Shown in pieces: positions 1 through 10,704 of a stretch of DNA of 64,000 nucleotides. The number at the start of each line of letters is the position of its first letter. Position 1 is the stretch's first letter. The stretch is from Symbiodinium natans. Taxonomy: Eukaryota > Sar > Dinophyceae > Suessiales > Symbiodiniaceae. The DNA lies in contig CAJNDS010002383.1 in assembly GCA_905221605.1 (NCBI GenBank), positions 303,091 through 367,090 on the forward strand. Direction: 5' to 3'. A program made the translations under genes and the position numbers. Under the pieces are notes generated by a model that was not told the DNA's origin, did not search any database, and saw nothing but the letters and a program-made list of their open reading frames with translations.

Positions 1-1139
1 GGGTGGCCCTCATTCTGGACATGAGCACTGACAGCCAGCAGCCGTGGTCGTCGCCCTTTCTATCATGGTATCGATCCGCAGCATATAGGCACCAGTATCA
101 TCGACACGCATCGAATCAGAGCCCAGCTATCCTGGCTCTGCCTCTCATCTCCCACCCTCAGCCCTCCTCAGCCCCGGTCCTCCCGCCCCGCCGGCCCTCC
201 TGAAGGCCTCCGCTCGACACCCTCCACCCTCCACTCCACTCCTCGGTCCTCCCTCACGTGAGTCCTCTACATATCATTACACATCCTTGGTACTACCACC
301 CTCTTCAGCTCAGAGCGGAAGGGACTTCGCCGCAGTAAGGGTATGACTGTTTCTCTTCGAAACCGCATGACCTGATACAGCAAATTTAGAACGTGTCCCC
401 ACGCAGGAGAGGATGCGGCATCTTCATACCCAGTCCCCTTCTCAGCCCACCCACGATCCCCGGGATTGAAAATTTTACTACTCATGTACAGAGTTAGCTT
501 TTGTCGACAAGGGACATCTGACTGGTCAGAGAGTGCAGAGGAGAGCATCCAAGCTCCACAGGCACATAAGCCCAGATGCCCAGATGTGCCCCATGGACCA
601 AAAAAAACACGAGTCACCATGTGGCCCTGCCTGCACCGGGACCAAAGTGTGGCCTGCAGCAGCTCCCCCCTCGAAACTATCTGGAAAGTTGACCTATCTC
701 GTCGCCATGCCCTTTCAGCCCCCTAAGAAACTGAACCCCTTAGCAATCTCGCGGCGCTCACCGCTGTTTTAGAGTTTGGAGTCTGGGGATGGGGGCATGT
801 TGGACCTCCCCCCTCCCAATTTGATAGGACCTGGTAGGATCCGGGGCGTGAATCTGAATTGGAGGGTTCAAGTTTGGATAACCAGGGCTGAACTCCAGCT
901 CACTCCACATCCCGGAAAAGATTGAAAGCAGGTCTGCCAACGCCATTCCAAGAAACAAACGCGCCTGACAACAGCGGCATGCCCGCGCTCACGTCTCCCA
1001 TGATTTTCCTGGAGTATTGGGCTCCGAGCAATCTCTTCATAATAGCAATAAGAAGAAGAACTAGGAAAAAGAATCATAAGAATCATGAAAATTAAAATAC
1101 TCATAATAACAGTAAAATTAATAATCATAACAATAATGA
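1..1139. other. Left-edge region without a supported gene
   Basis: Several short open frames overlap on both strands, but none exceeds about 115 codons and I see no recognisable motif or consistent exon pair. No repeat array occurs before the AT-rich stretch that begins near 1,040. Confidence 0.4.
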
Positions 1140-1275
1140 TCATAAACATAACCAGAATCATAATAAAACACAATGATAATCATAATAATAATCATAATAA
1201 TAATCATAATAATAATCATAATAATAATCATAATAATAATTACTATAATATATAATAATAAGAATAATAATAATA
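1140..1275. repeat. AT-rich microsatellite, AATAATCAT type
   Basis: A run of AATAATCAT units lies at about 1,165-1,240 and decays into (AAT)n to about 1,275. It is preceded by a looser ATAATCAT-like stretch from about 1,050. Confidence 0.9.
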
Positions 1276-1672
1276 CCAATAATTAGGGGTCTGAGGCTTT
1301 GGGCCCTGTGGGCTGCTTAGGCAGTTTAGGGTTCAGGACGCACAGGCTTGGCAGCCATTCCTTGTAGACCCTGTGTTCGAGCTGGCAGTCCTACTGTGCA
1401 AAAAAATATAACAAAAAATCTACTTTTTTGTGGGACGTAAACTCCGAGCTAAGTCAATCCCAAACCCTTGGGCCCCGCCACATTTGAATGAAGAGGCTTG
1501 AGCACAAGAGGAAAAGGGAAGGCGCATGGCCAACTACCCCACTCCTAGGGATTGGCGGTTTGCGGCATGTTCGGAACAGCTCCGTTAGCGCGAGCTTGGA
1601 GCGAACTTAGAGCTTGGCCACGGTGAGGCCATCAGCCTTGGACCCCACATCCTCTTCAAAACCCAAACGCGG

Positions 1673-1736
1673 TTTAGGGTTTAGGGTTTAGGGTTTAGGG
1701 TTTAGAGTTTAGGGTTTAGGGTTTAGGGTTTAGGGT
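1673..1736 (+). repeat. Interstitial TTTAGGG array 1
   Basis: About nine head-to-tail GGTTTAG units with one TTTAGAG variant. TTTAGGG is the telomere repeat reported for plants and dinoflagellates. The array is short, internal and flanked by unique sequence on both sides, so it is an interstitial array and not a chromosome end. Confidence 0.93.
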
Positions 1737-2524
1737 TGCCCCCAAGGGTCCTGTAGGTGTTTCCAGTGGCCTGGGGCCAGTGGGTGGCGGCAGCACCCGG
1801 CCTTGGGAGGATCTTCCGGGCAAGTGGGTTGATGGGGAGGCACTCGCATACCTTTGCTTTCTGGGCCCCCTTCAGCTCCCATCTCGGCGATGTGCAGCCG
1901 AAACGGCCCCCCCCCCAGGTAATCCACGCGCAACGACGCACCAAACATCAGCCAATCATACAAAGGCTGAAAATAGCTGAAGTAGCTACTTAGCAGGGTA
2001 CTGTACTACACTGTACTCCGTTGGTCTTTCAAAGTCCGTGGAAGCTACACCCTTCTTGGCCCTCTTGGCTCTTGAGGCCGCTGCTGCTCCTGGCACGCCG
2101 CTTCAAGAAACCTCGGATCTCCACCCTACAGATTTCACAGCATCACTCGGTGCAAAAAGTCTGAAGGGGGCCAGAAGACTAGAAAGAAAGCCTGGGACTG
2201 TTTCATGGTGCGTTCTGCGCATTCTCGCTGAAGATTCAAGAGTCTCCGCTCCCTCTGCGTGCGCGCGTACAAGTGCGCGCGTGGCACGCGCGCATGCAAG
2301 TGCACAGTCGCAGGCGCGGATGCACGTGGAGGCTGACGCGCACCTCCTATACCCCCTGCTATTCAGCCGTGCAAGCTTGCTTCAAAGAATATCGAGCCAA
2401 CATTCAAATGAGAAATTGATCAGATACATCTGCGAACACTCAGATGCTGTAGTCAGGCCTACGAGGGTAGCCTGTAGAGGTCTGCGGGTAGCCTGTGGGT
2501 CAGCTGCGGGTAGGCGTGGGTATG

Positions 2525-2650
2525 CCTGCTCACACACACACACAGGCACACGCGCACACAGATGAGCACTCAGATGCGCATGCACACAAGTGCGCACGCA
2601 CACGCGCACACGTGTACACGCACGCGCGCATGCGCATGCACCGACTGTGT
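2525..2650. repeat. CA/GCAC-rich microsatellite
   Basis: Alternating purine-pyrimidine sequence of CACACA and CGCACA words, with potential to form Z-DNA. Open frames across it are His/Thr/Ala-rich repeat translations and were not called as genes. Confidence 0.85.
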
Positions 2651-3035
2651 TCGCGTGCAAGCGAGTGCCCGAGCACGGGCACCCCCCCCATCTGAAAACA
2701 GTGCTGGTATAATTTGTGTGGAAGGAATGTCTACTAGTGGCACGACATTTATTGAAGCAAGCTTGCACGGTTAAAAGGAGCATGGGGGCGCTTTGGGGGG
2801 GGACAGCCGCTCATAGGTTGGGAAAAGACTCATATGGGTTTGAAGGAATATATAGTAGGCATGTCTACCCACTCACGGAAGCCCCCGATTTGCAAACACA
2901 GCACTCGCATGATCACGCCTGGGAGGAATGCGTCGTTCTTTCGTTCTGTGGATATTGCGTTCTTTCCTTCTGCCTTCCTGTCGTTCTTTCTTTGTTGCTT
3001 GTTGATTCACGTATTCAGTTTCTATGTGTTCTTTG

Positions 3036-3290
3036 AGTGTTTCTTTCCCTCCCTTCCCTCCTTTCCTTCCTTCCCTCCCTTCCCTCCCTTCCCTCCCTTC
3101 CCTCCCTTCCCTCCCTTCCCTCCCTTCCCTTCCTTCCCTTCCTTCCCTTCCTTCCCTTCCTTCCCTTCGTTCCCTTCCTTCCCTCCTTCCCTTCTCTCCC
3201 TTCCTTCCCGCCCTTCCCCTCCCCCTTCCTTCCCTTCCCCGTTCCTTCCCTTCCTTCCCTTCCTTCCTTTCCTCCCTTCCTTCCTTCTTC
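3036..3290 (+). repeat. Polypyrimidine tract, CCTTC units
   Basis: About 250 nt in which the plus strand is almost entirely pyrimidine, built of CCCTT/CCTTC words. Long Pro/Phe/Ser/Leu frames on plus and Arg/Glu/Gly/Lys frames on minus are translations of the repeat. Confidence 0.95.
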
Positions 3291-3366
3291 ATGTCGTCGT
3301 GTCTGTATCATGAATATATGTCTTTCCTTTTGTAGTTCATTCCGGCGTGCTTTCTTTCCCATCACC

Positions 3367-3888
3367 ATGGGATTTGCATGGACACCTCTTGTTGCATTCC
3401 TTGTGCAGACCAGCATGCTGTGTGGTATGAGCATGATCATGCAACGATCACGCAATGGAGAGGAAACCCCGGCCTTGACGATCAAAGGCCAGCGACCCCA
3501 AGCAGTGAAACCCCATGGTGACACGAGCAGATGCGAAATAGCACTCCAATGGGCCAGCATCGAAAAGCGACGATACTTTCGCGTGTCGCGAACTGAGCAC
3601 GGCGAGGAGGCGCGGCCATGTCCGCGCTTAGGCGATTTGGGTCCAGAAGTAAGCAGGCCTTCAGGAAAACGTGTGGCCCCGGCGCCGTTCGTGCAGCATC
3701 ATTTCGTCCTACCGCCGCAAACCCGCACGTTGGAACTCCTTCATGTTGACACTGCCTGGGGAAAAGGGATTAGACTTTCTGGCATGCAGAAATGCGTATG
3801 TCAATGTTTGAAGAAGAAATCTTTGCACGCTCAGCACAACCCAAAATGGATTCTTTGCAGTGCTCCCCAGGCTCGCGCAGATTGGTAG
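3367..3888 (+). CDS. Hypothetical ORF, 173 codons
   Basis: An ATG-initiated frame of 173 codons in non-repetitive sequence just after the polypyrimidine tract. The frame is also open upstream through the tract, so the start is not secure. I recognise no domain, signal peptide or membrane segment. It could be a chance ORF: the local sequence is fairly GC-rich, where open frames of this size occur. It is listed because it is among the longest ATG frames in the left 20 kb that is not repeat-derived. Confidence 0.15.
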   Translation: MGFAWTPLVAFLVQTSMLCGMSMIMQRSRNGEETPALTIKGQRPQAVKPHGDTSRCEIALQWASIEKRRYFRVSRTEHGEEARPCPRLGDLGPEVSRPSGKRVAPAPFVQHHFVLPPQTRTLELLHVDTAWGKGIRLSGMQKCVCQCLKKKSLHAQHNPKWILCSAPQARADW

Positions 3889-4360
3889 TTACATGCCGAC
3901 AGGTTCCTGTTGTGCCGTTGCCTTTTCTGTAGCGTATCAAGGGAGAGCCCTGTTTGCCTTCATGCACTCCCTTTGTCGTTTTGCCCTGTTTCCCCAACTC
4001 AGCTCCCCCCTCTCTTGTGCAGCATTTATGGAGCTGCCTTTCACGTAGCCTTCGTGCTACATCGCACGCTCATACCTGTTTCTTTCCCAAAACCACCTCA
4101 CGCGAAAGCATCCCTGAATCTCACTCTCCCGGGAAGGCCTGGCACGAAAACTCCTCCGAGGCCGCTGCTGCCGAAACAAACGGTGAGGTTGTGGGGCCGA
4201 GCTTGCGCCTTAGTTGGGGATCTTGAGGATAATCGTAAAAGCAGGTCCGGATTCATGCGTGTCTTGGGTGAGGTTGGGGATTCAGGTCCTTGGCTTTCCA
4301 AGCCAAGAGGTGAATGTGACACGAAGGCTTCAATGCTGTTCGTTGCTGTGTGGCTATGTG

Positions 4361-4450
4361 CGGGTCTCCGAAAATCGGGGTTCCCTGTTTGGGGGTCCCT
4401 TTAAGGGGATTCTCTTCTGTTTGGGGCACCTATTTTGGGAAATACCCATA
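4361..4450 (+). repeat. Dispersed repeat R1, copy 1
   Basis: Shares an ordered set of words with 19,697-19,800: TCCGAAAATCGGGG, TTTGGG.GTCCCT, TAAGGGGAT, TTTGGGG and ATTTTGGGAAATA. Spacing is similar and the orientation is the same. The copies are diverged and carry indels. Confidence 0.7.
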
Positions 4451-4843
4451 TGCGGCTATATGCTATGTCTAGAGTCTAGATATGGCTATGGTTGCTGCAT
4501 GCGAACTTTTGTCAGCATCTCCGGCGGTGCTGGGGACTGTGCTCTTGATAGACACGAGGGCCTTATTTTATCTGAGCATGTCAGTACAAACGATTGAATC
4601 AACCACTAGGGAAGCCCGAACACAAAAAAGAAAGACGCCTCTGAACCCGAACCAGGGCCCCCTGCCCACATCGTCATCGTCATCAAGGGCAACGTCCACG
4701 AGGCCTGCCGTCGAAAGGACCGAGGAAGCCGCAAAATGTAAAATTCGCCTCGGCTTCCTGCCGAGAAGCGTCTGGAACAAGCAGACCCGGATCGGGCCTC
4801 CTTCCCCCTAACCCAACCCTTCCCCCCATGCCAAATTTTTTGA

Positions 4844-5076
4844 CGCCACCCCCCCCCCCCCCCCCCCCCCCGCCCTGTGGGACCCCCCCCAATCCCTTGG
4901 AGGAGCTGCAAACCGATGCCGTGGAGGGTCCCGCTTGTCGGTGGCTCCTACAGGGGGAGTGCCTCAAAAACCCCCCCCAAACCCCCCCCCCCCCCACCCC
5001 CGCTCCCCCCACCCCCCCCCCACCCCACCCCCACCCCACCCCCCCCCCCCCCACCCCCCAACCCCCCCCCCCGCTC
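4844..5076 (+). repeat. Poly-C and CCCCCCACC tracts
   Basis: Two C-homopolymer-rich blocks, at about 4,849-4,890 and 4,968-5,072, separated by a short mixed stretch. The complementary strand is G-rich and could form quadruplexes. Lengths of such runs are often unreliable in assemblies. Confidence 0.9.
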
Positions 5077-5351
5077 TGCCCTTCCTCCCTTTTTTTGCGA
5101 AACCCTCTTTCCTTTCCTGTCCTGGGGCCGGCCCGGCTGCCGAGGCGGCGCGCGCAAGCGTTTACAATACCTCAGTCACAAAACAGAAGAAAAAACCCAA
5201 AGCCCGAATACCAGAATCGTGCGGAACTTAAGATTTCAAGGCTTCCGTCCGCTGATTGACGAGGTGGAGGCCCCCGCAATTTTCAAACCCAGGGGCGAAC
5301 TGTTCATACATCTCTTAAGCCAGGACCGGTCACCCCCCGGCCAAAAGTTAG

Positions 5352-5464
5352 GGGATAGGATTAGGGGGACCCTTGGGGATATAGACCCTCTGAATAAGGT
5401 CCCCTGTTAAGAGAGCCAGAAGAGGGTTAAAAAGGGGTTCCCTTTTAAGGGTCCCCCTTATCCC
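5352..5464. repeat. Short inverted repeat (hairpin-type)
   Basis: The left arm at 5,352-5,374 (GGGATAGGATTAGGGGGACCC) and the right arm at 5,447-5,464 pair as GGGATA.AGGGGGACCCTT. The loop of about 70 nt also contains runs of AAGGGG and its complement. It resembles a small MITE or a folded fragment. Confidence 0.55.
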
Positions 5465-5569
5465 ACCTAGGAAAAGTGGTGGAGCCTGAGCCACGCCACA
5501 ACAACGCATCCGCAGGACGGCCAACGCTCTGAAGAGGGAGGCCTGTCGGCTCACCTGGATGTTCCAGAG

Positions 5570-5620
5570 GTTTAGGGTTTAGGGTTTAGGGTTTAGGGTT
5601 TAGGGTTTAGGGTTTAGGGC
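5570..5620 (+). repeat. Interstitial TTTAGGG array 2
   Basis: Seven tandem GGTTTAG units that fade into GGGCTTGGGGCTCGGGGCTT-type degenerate units to about 5,655. The first unit supplies a GT directly after a possible exon end (CCAGAG|GTTTAG). Confidence 0.93.
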
Positions 5621-6743
5621 TTGGGGCTCGGGGCTTAGGGCTTCGGGCTTCGGGTGTTCAGTGTCTTCAGGTGGGGCCTTGGACGATTTAATGGTTTTGG
5701 GGATGCCTTAAGCGGGTTCCTCCTCCTGAACTCCATGCTGAGCGTTCGTGCCAGTCCAGCCAGCCCCACATAATCGCCAGGCATAGCCACAAAAAAAAAA
5801 CTGTGGCCGTAGGGAGGCAGCTAGGGAGAAGATTTCCAGGGTTACCTTCACATTTTGAGGTTTACTGGGACATTCAGGGGGGTGCGATGGCGCTTCCGTT
5901 CCGAGTGGGACCTTCGCAGCGCACCCCAAAACGTCCCAAGGTGTTGATACACAAACAGCTTCACGCTTTATTCAGCCGATCTAAGCCGCTGAAGCCGTTC
6001 CAAAACTGCCAACACCCGGCGCCTACCGTGCATGGTTGCGGGATCCACTCGGACAGCGCGTCCTGGGAAGCAGGGTCTCGTGTGGGTGGGATGCTTGCGC
6101 TTCGGGAAAGCAGTTGGAACGACACGAAGTTTTCTCGAGTTCAGGAGCTTCACTTCGAGTTTGGGGGTTCAAAGGTTTGGGGTTTTTAAGGTTAGAGTTT
6201 GGGGTGTAGCCTTCAAGTTTCAATCTCTAAGCGTAGCAAGCGCCTATACCTAAACTCTCCTAAGAACCAAGAAATAATCGATTCTCATTTGCGTCATACA
6301 AAGACAAGCAGAATTCCTCGTGTCCCGTGGACAAAAACAGCAGAGCAAACGTCTGCACGTATAGATCGCATAAACATAGCATTGCTGACGTCCTCAAGGG
6401 CCCTGCGTAGAGGTTGCGAAACATTCTGGAAGAGCAGCCCTACTACCATACGTGCTTGCAGAATGCACCTCCGTCCCTAACCCTCATGTTCCCTCGTTCC
6501 CAAGCCTGTGGTAGGTTTGGGGGCCCAACAACATGTAAATTTTGATGGCCTTATAAGGATTATCTAGGGGATTAAGGGGAACAAATCGTACAAATCATGT
6601 TCAAACCTACCCTAGAAGCGATGTCCATGTAAGGAGAGTTGTCTCAAGCAACCGCATCCATGTCAGCAGCGAGACATCCTTCAATTCTTGCCCCCCAGGC
6701 TTCCCATGGAATCCCACCGGAAGCTCAAAACAAGGAGTATAAA

Positions 6744-6771
6744 CCCCAAACCCTAAACCCTAAACCCTAAT
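6744..6771 (-). repeat. Interstitial TTTAGGG array 3 (inverted)
   Basis: About four CCCTAAA/CCCCAAA units, so the telomere-type repeat points the other way from arrays 1 and 2. Confidence 0.9.
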
Positions 6772-7689
6772 AAAGCCATGAGGGAGCCTTCGTCTGCGAC
6801 CATGGCCTGGCCGCACTTGCACGTGCACTCACGCAGAACTCGCGCTGCACTTGTGTCAAATGAGCTTCTACTCTTACATATATTTGGGCTTTTTGATGTT
6901 ATATGTATTGCAATACATTATATTATGATATATATTACATTATATTATATTAGAGTATAATATACTATATTTTCGGCCTCGAGCCACGTTTCTTTCCACT
7001 GTGCCGCAATGTACCCTCAGAAGGCAGCTCGGTGCGGAACGTTCAGGCACTGCAGACTTCCGACAACCACCAGCATGAAACTAGGTTCGGGCTTTGCAAG
7101 TGTCGGCGTCTTAAGAGTTGGACTTCGCAGGAACGAAAAGCACAGAAATTCTTCAGGTCGGGGAGTCGAGACCAACCACTAAGCCTAAAACCGCCTCCTA
7201 GACTCGTTAGACTCATGTGACTCAATTTTCAGCCGATTCGAGAATCGCCCCATCAGGCCAATCGCCCTTAGCCGTCCTCGACTCTTCAGACTACAGCCTT
7301 GGGTTGCGTTGGTTGGGGTCCCGACAAATTCTTATTGGCACAGTGGAATTCAGTCGATGTGGAGTCGCTCGGGCGGGGGTTCGGCTGCAAGGCTGTCGAC
7401 CCCCAGTCGGTGCTTGGCGACATGCCGCCAAGAACAGGTGCTGAGTTGGCAAAAAGCCTACGGTGCTTCGAGCGTGACTTCGGCAACGGTTGGTGGCTTT
7501 GCCATGCAGCCCAAGCCACATTGGCAAAGAACAGTCCCTCCCCACACACCCCTACACTCCCTACACCCAAGACGACAGGAGATGGAGGCGACCGAATAGA
7601 AACCGCGCACATCGTGCCTGACATCCCTCCCAGTCGTCCCAAATAGCGTCAGCAGCACTGCAGCTCAGGAGCCAAGGGCTCCCTCGACC

Positions 7690-8096
7690 TGATCTTCCGT
7701 GATTGTAAGTCTTTGGGGCCACAAGGTGTTCGACGATGGCTTCGTCAAGTGACTTTGGGAGGTTCAGAGGTGCTTTGTTAAGCTCCTTCACGCTTTGGTG
7801 CACGGGGGGTTCATGTAGGCGTTGATGCGCGCTAGGGAGACCCGTGGATGACATCTGCTCCTGCTAGGCGAAGATCCCAGAACCGGCCAACTCCTCTCAA
7901 CCCCCAAAACCATTCGTTTCAGCCCCGCTCGGAAAACACAAAGAGGAAGGAGGAGGGCGGAGGGAGGGAGGGAAAGGGCAAGCCACGGGCCGAAGTTAAT
8001 GGAACTTACAGTATGCTCTTCTTGCTGTTGGACATTGTGGATGAAAAAGGCCTTTGTCTTCTTGAGACAGGGAACGGGGGGGGAAACACCGTCCAT
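7690..8096 (-). CDS. Candidate two-exon 5' part of an unknown gene
   Basis: On the minus strand an ATG at 8,096 opens 29 codons (MDGVSPPVPC...QQQEEHT) that end exactly at a consensus donor GTAAGT (8,009-8,004). A pyrimidine-rich intron of 146 nt ends at CCTAG, and the next frame enters in the same phase at 7,863 (QEQMSSTGL...). It continues with a charged, helix-like segment (SVKELNKAPLNLPKSLDEAI) to about 7,690, where a GT is available after TCAG. Strong donor, good acceptor tract and matching phase make this better than a chance ORF. Later exons were not resolved. The function is unknown. It lies downstream of, and in the same direction as, the gene at 8,805-10,120. Confidence 0.42.
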
Positions 8097-8222
8097 TCAC
8101 ACTTCGACATACGCCAAAAGCATTTTCTTGCAAGCGGACATTACAGAGGAAATGGGTCCATGTTTGCTTGGACCAGCCAGTGCAGGGTGCGAGGGTAATA
8201 ACAGCCACAAAAAGTCAAAACC

Positions 8223-8350
8223 TCCCCCGCACCACACCCCTCGCACCACACACGCCCCACACCACAAAGCCCACCACAAAGCCCACCACAAAGCCCCCCA
8301 CAAAGCCCACCACAAAGCCCACCACAAAGCCCACCACACAGCCCCACACC
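8223..8350. repeat. Minisatellite, CCACCACAAAG units
   Basis: About seven copies of a 12 nt unit (CACAAAGCCCAC) embedded in a longer CCACACC-rich stretch. Open frames through it are repeat translations. Confidence 0.88.
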
Positions 8351-8555
8351 CCCCGCCCTTCCAGAGACTGGGCAAGTGTAGCGATCAGTTGGTCACTGTA
8401 GGGATGCGTTCACACTGCAGGGGAGACCCAGGTGAGGAGTACAGGACCCAGGTGAGGAGTGCAGAGTCTAAAACCCTAACAACCCTACAATAGGGTTCTG
8501 GTGTTATGATAGTAGAAGTATAAAGGGACCCACGCTAAGGGAATACTATTAGTTA

Positions 8556-8575
8556 TTTTGGGTTTAAACCCAAAA
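8556..8575. repeat. Perfect 20 bp palindrome
   Basis: TTTTGGGTTTAAACCCAAAA is self-complementary over 20 bp with no loop. Its half-site GGGTTTA is one unit of the telomere-type repeat, so it may be a head-to-head fusion of two single units. Confidence 0.8.
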
Positions 8576-8804
8576 AATAGCCCAACGCCCCCAAGCGAAC
8601 AGGTCAGGTTGTGCTCCCCGCCTAGGCTCCAGCTGAATCTGCGCCTGCCGAATAGCATCTTACACTCTAGCAGCTCTTCTTCGAGCTCCGCGCGGAAGAA
8701 AGGCTACTGGTCGGGCGGAGCAGCACTAAGAGATCTCAAGGGCGGAAGAATTGGCTGCGTGCGAGCTGTCCAGAGTTAGTGGGTTATTTGCGCCTAAGAA
8801 TACT

Positions 8805-10120
8805 CTAAGCTGCAGGATCCCACATTTCAATATCTTGACCATCCACTATCGCCGTGATCGTCTTGCTTTCCTCTTTGGAGGTCACTTGGGTGTAGGTTTG
8901 GTGTACTTTGTTGAAGGAGGCACGGTGCACAGCAAGTGCTATCACTGAATACAACACAAAAGCATTAAAATCAAAGCGAATTTTCCATTTGGGGGATACC
9001 GGGGATACCCCCCTTAGCAGCCCCTCAGCCAGAAAGACTCTGAAACCTTTCACTAGATGAATTGCTTCATAGGGCTTGGGAGCCTTGAAAGCGCAGGGAA
9101 TCGGGTTTTTGGGCTTCCGGGTTTAGGGTTTAGGGCGTTCAGAGATCCTTCTTTCTGCCTCACGAGCTTTAATGGCAAGCGAACACACCAGGCTCAAGGC
9201 TCAAGTATCACTGCACGCGTGCCCTGTCCTGCCTGACCGTCCATCGTTCTTTGAACTTCGGGGGCCGGTGCCTGCATCCTCGGTGATGTCGGGGTCTAGG
9301 CTTGTAGACCAAAGCACTATTCTTGCGAATGCGAGTAGAACATGGGGCACTCCAATAACTAGCTCAACCCAGAATGGAAAACACATGTCATAGTCGACGC
9401 TTCCAAGATTATCATCCTGTCCTTGAAAGTCTATTAAAAGATGCGGGTCACTAGCATGGAAGAACAGTTGTTGGAAAAAAGGGTCGTTTGCCGACGACTT
9501 TGTTCGCGGCTGTGTCGCGCCCAAGCTTCCAAACCCTGTGGCTATGCGATGTCTGAACTGGCAGGAACCTTCGGGCAAGAACGAAAGCAAAATAAAGAAA
9601 CATCCATCTGGTAGACAACCCGCAATTTTGCCTGCAAAAGTAAGCGGGGTCTAAGCCAAGTTGTGGAGCATTCAAGACATACTGCCTTGGCTCAGCATCA
9701 CCTGTAGCAACACTCCGATGGTCTTCAGGAACCTTGAGAATCGTCACGTTCTGGTTATAGAGGAGCCGATTCTGATTGGCACAAGATTTTGTGCTTCCGT
9801 CCGAACTGGTGCAATCCACATCAAAGCTGGCCGATGATCACTGATCTGATTCATCGCTGCGATGCGGGCTGCGTGTGGTGATGGACCATGTGGTGTCAAG
9901 TATGCGAAGTACACCCTCAACGTACACTGCTCGACGATGGGGGATGGCAAAGTCAAGCAAAGTTGTCTCCTAAGTACAACAGGTCGAGAACAAATCTGAA
10001 GCAGTCGGCGGTGTACTAAAGGAATGCCCGAATGCTGTGTTTGTTTCCTCGTTGCCTTGCGTCTGGGAAGAAATCTCCCCTGAACCATTCATCGAAGCTT
10101 ACGTCTTCACTAGTACTCAT
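8805..10120 (-). CDS. Five-exon gene for a putative membrane protein of unknown function
   Basis: Exon 1 (10,120-10,061) starts at an ATG, MSTSEDVSFDEW..., and ends at a GCAAGG donor, giving a 91 nt GC-AG intron. Exon 2 is 9,969-9,887, followed by a 60 nt GT-AG intron. Exon 3 is 9,826-9,702 and ends CAG|GTGATG, followed by a 70 nt GT-AG intron. Exon 4 runs from 9,631 to about 9,240. Exon 5 is 8,944-8,805 and ends ...IEMWDPAA. Phases agree across the first three introns; the exon 4 end is uncertain. The product of roughly 260 residues is acidic at the N terminus. It has hydrophobic stretches in exon 4 (CFFILLSFL, and a likely membrane span FWVELVIGVPHVLLAFARIV), four Cys in exons 2-3, and a hydrophilic tail. 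I recognise no family. Upstream exons may exist. The last intron contains a short TTTAGGG run. Confidence 0.58.
9115..9133 (+). repeat. Interstitial TTTAGGG array 4 (two to three units)
   Basis: GGGTTTAGGGTTTAGGG, lying between exons 4 and 5 of the minus-strand gene at 8,805-10,120 and therefore probably intronic. Confidence 0.85.
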
Positions 10121-10636
10121 GGACCCACGATGCTTTGTGACCTGGCACGACTGCGGGACCCTGCAGAACCCTGCAGAACCATACGGCATGATTCATCTAA
10201 GACCCAGGTTTGCTCTGGCGTCTGGATTGCGCACGACTTGATGAGCAACGGCAATTCTCTACAGCTAAATTCCCAACAAACAGACCCGGGCTTGCTTCTG
10301 TTTTGCAAAACAAGTCTCTACACGATCAGGGGTCTAAGCTTGACTGGAAGAGGCCTGGGACTTTCGTCGCACGTTTTTTTTTTCGAATTTTACACAGCAG
10401 CTTTGAGATGCCCGCTTTTGCTGCTTTACATGCGAGTACTGCGCCTGCCATACTTCTCACGCCTAGGAAGCCGCCAAAGTATATGCTCAAAAACAGGAGC
10501 GGCATGCGGCATGGTTCGCGGAGGATTCAAGGAGGTGCTGCAGGGCTGCAGGATGTCGGTCACTGGGCTGCATGACTGCTAGTGAACATGGGAATGGACA
10601 TTGGCCGCAGACTCCTCAACAAAGCCCAGCCCCCCT

Positions 10637-10704
10637 CCCCTAAACCCTAAACCCTAAACCCTAAACCCCAAACCCCAAACCCTAAACCCTAAACCCTAAA
10701 CCCT
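10637..10704 (-). repeat. Interstitial TTTAGGG array 5 (inverted)
   Basis: Nine or so CCCTAAA units with two CCCCAAA variants in the middle, inside C-rich flanks. Confidence 0.93.

Noticed and set aside
1673-1736. True chromosome end
   Set aside because: The arrays are short, in both orientations and flanked by unique DNA.
2834-3560. Pro/Phe/Ser-rich and Arg/Glu/Gly-rich frames
   Set aside because: Repeat translations of the CCTTC tract.
8223-8350. CRISPR-like array
   Set aside because: Units are about 12 nt and contiguous without unique spacers, in a eukaryotic context; it is a minisatellite.
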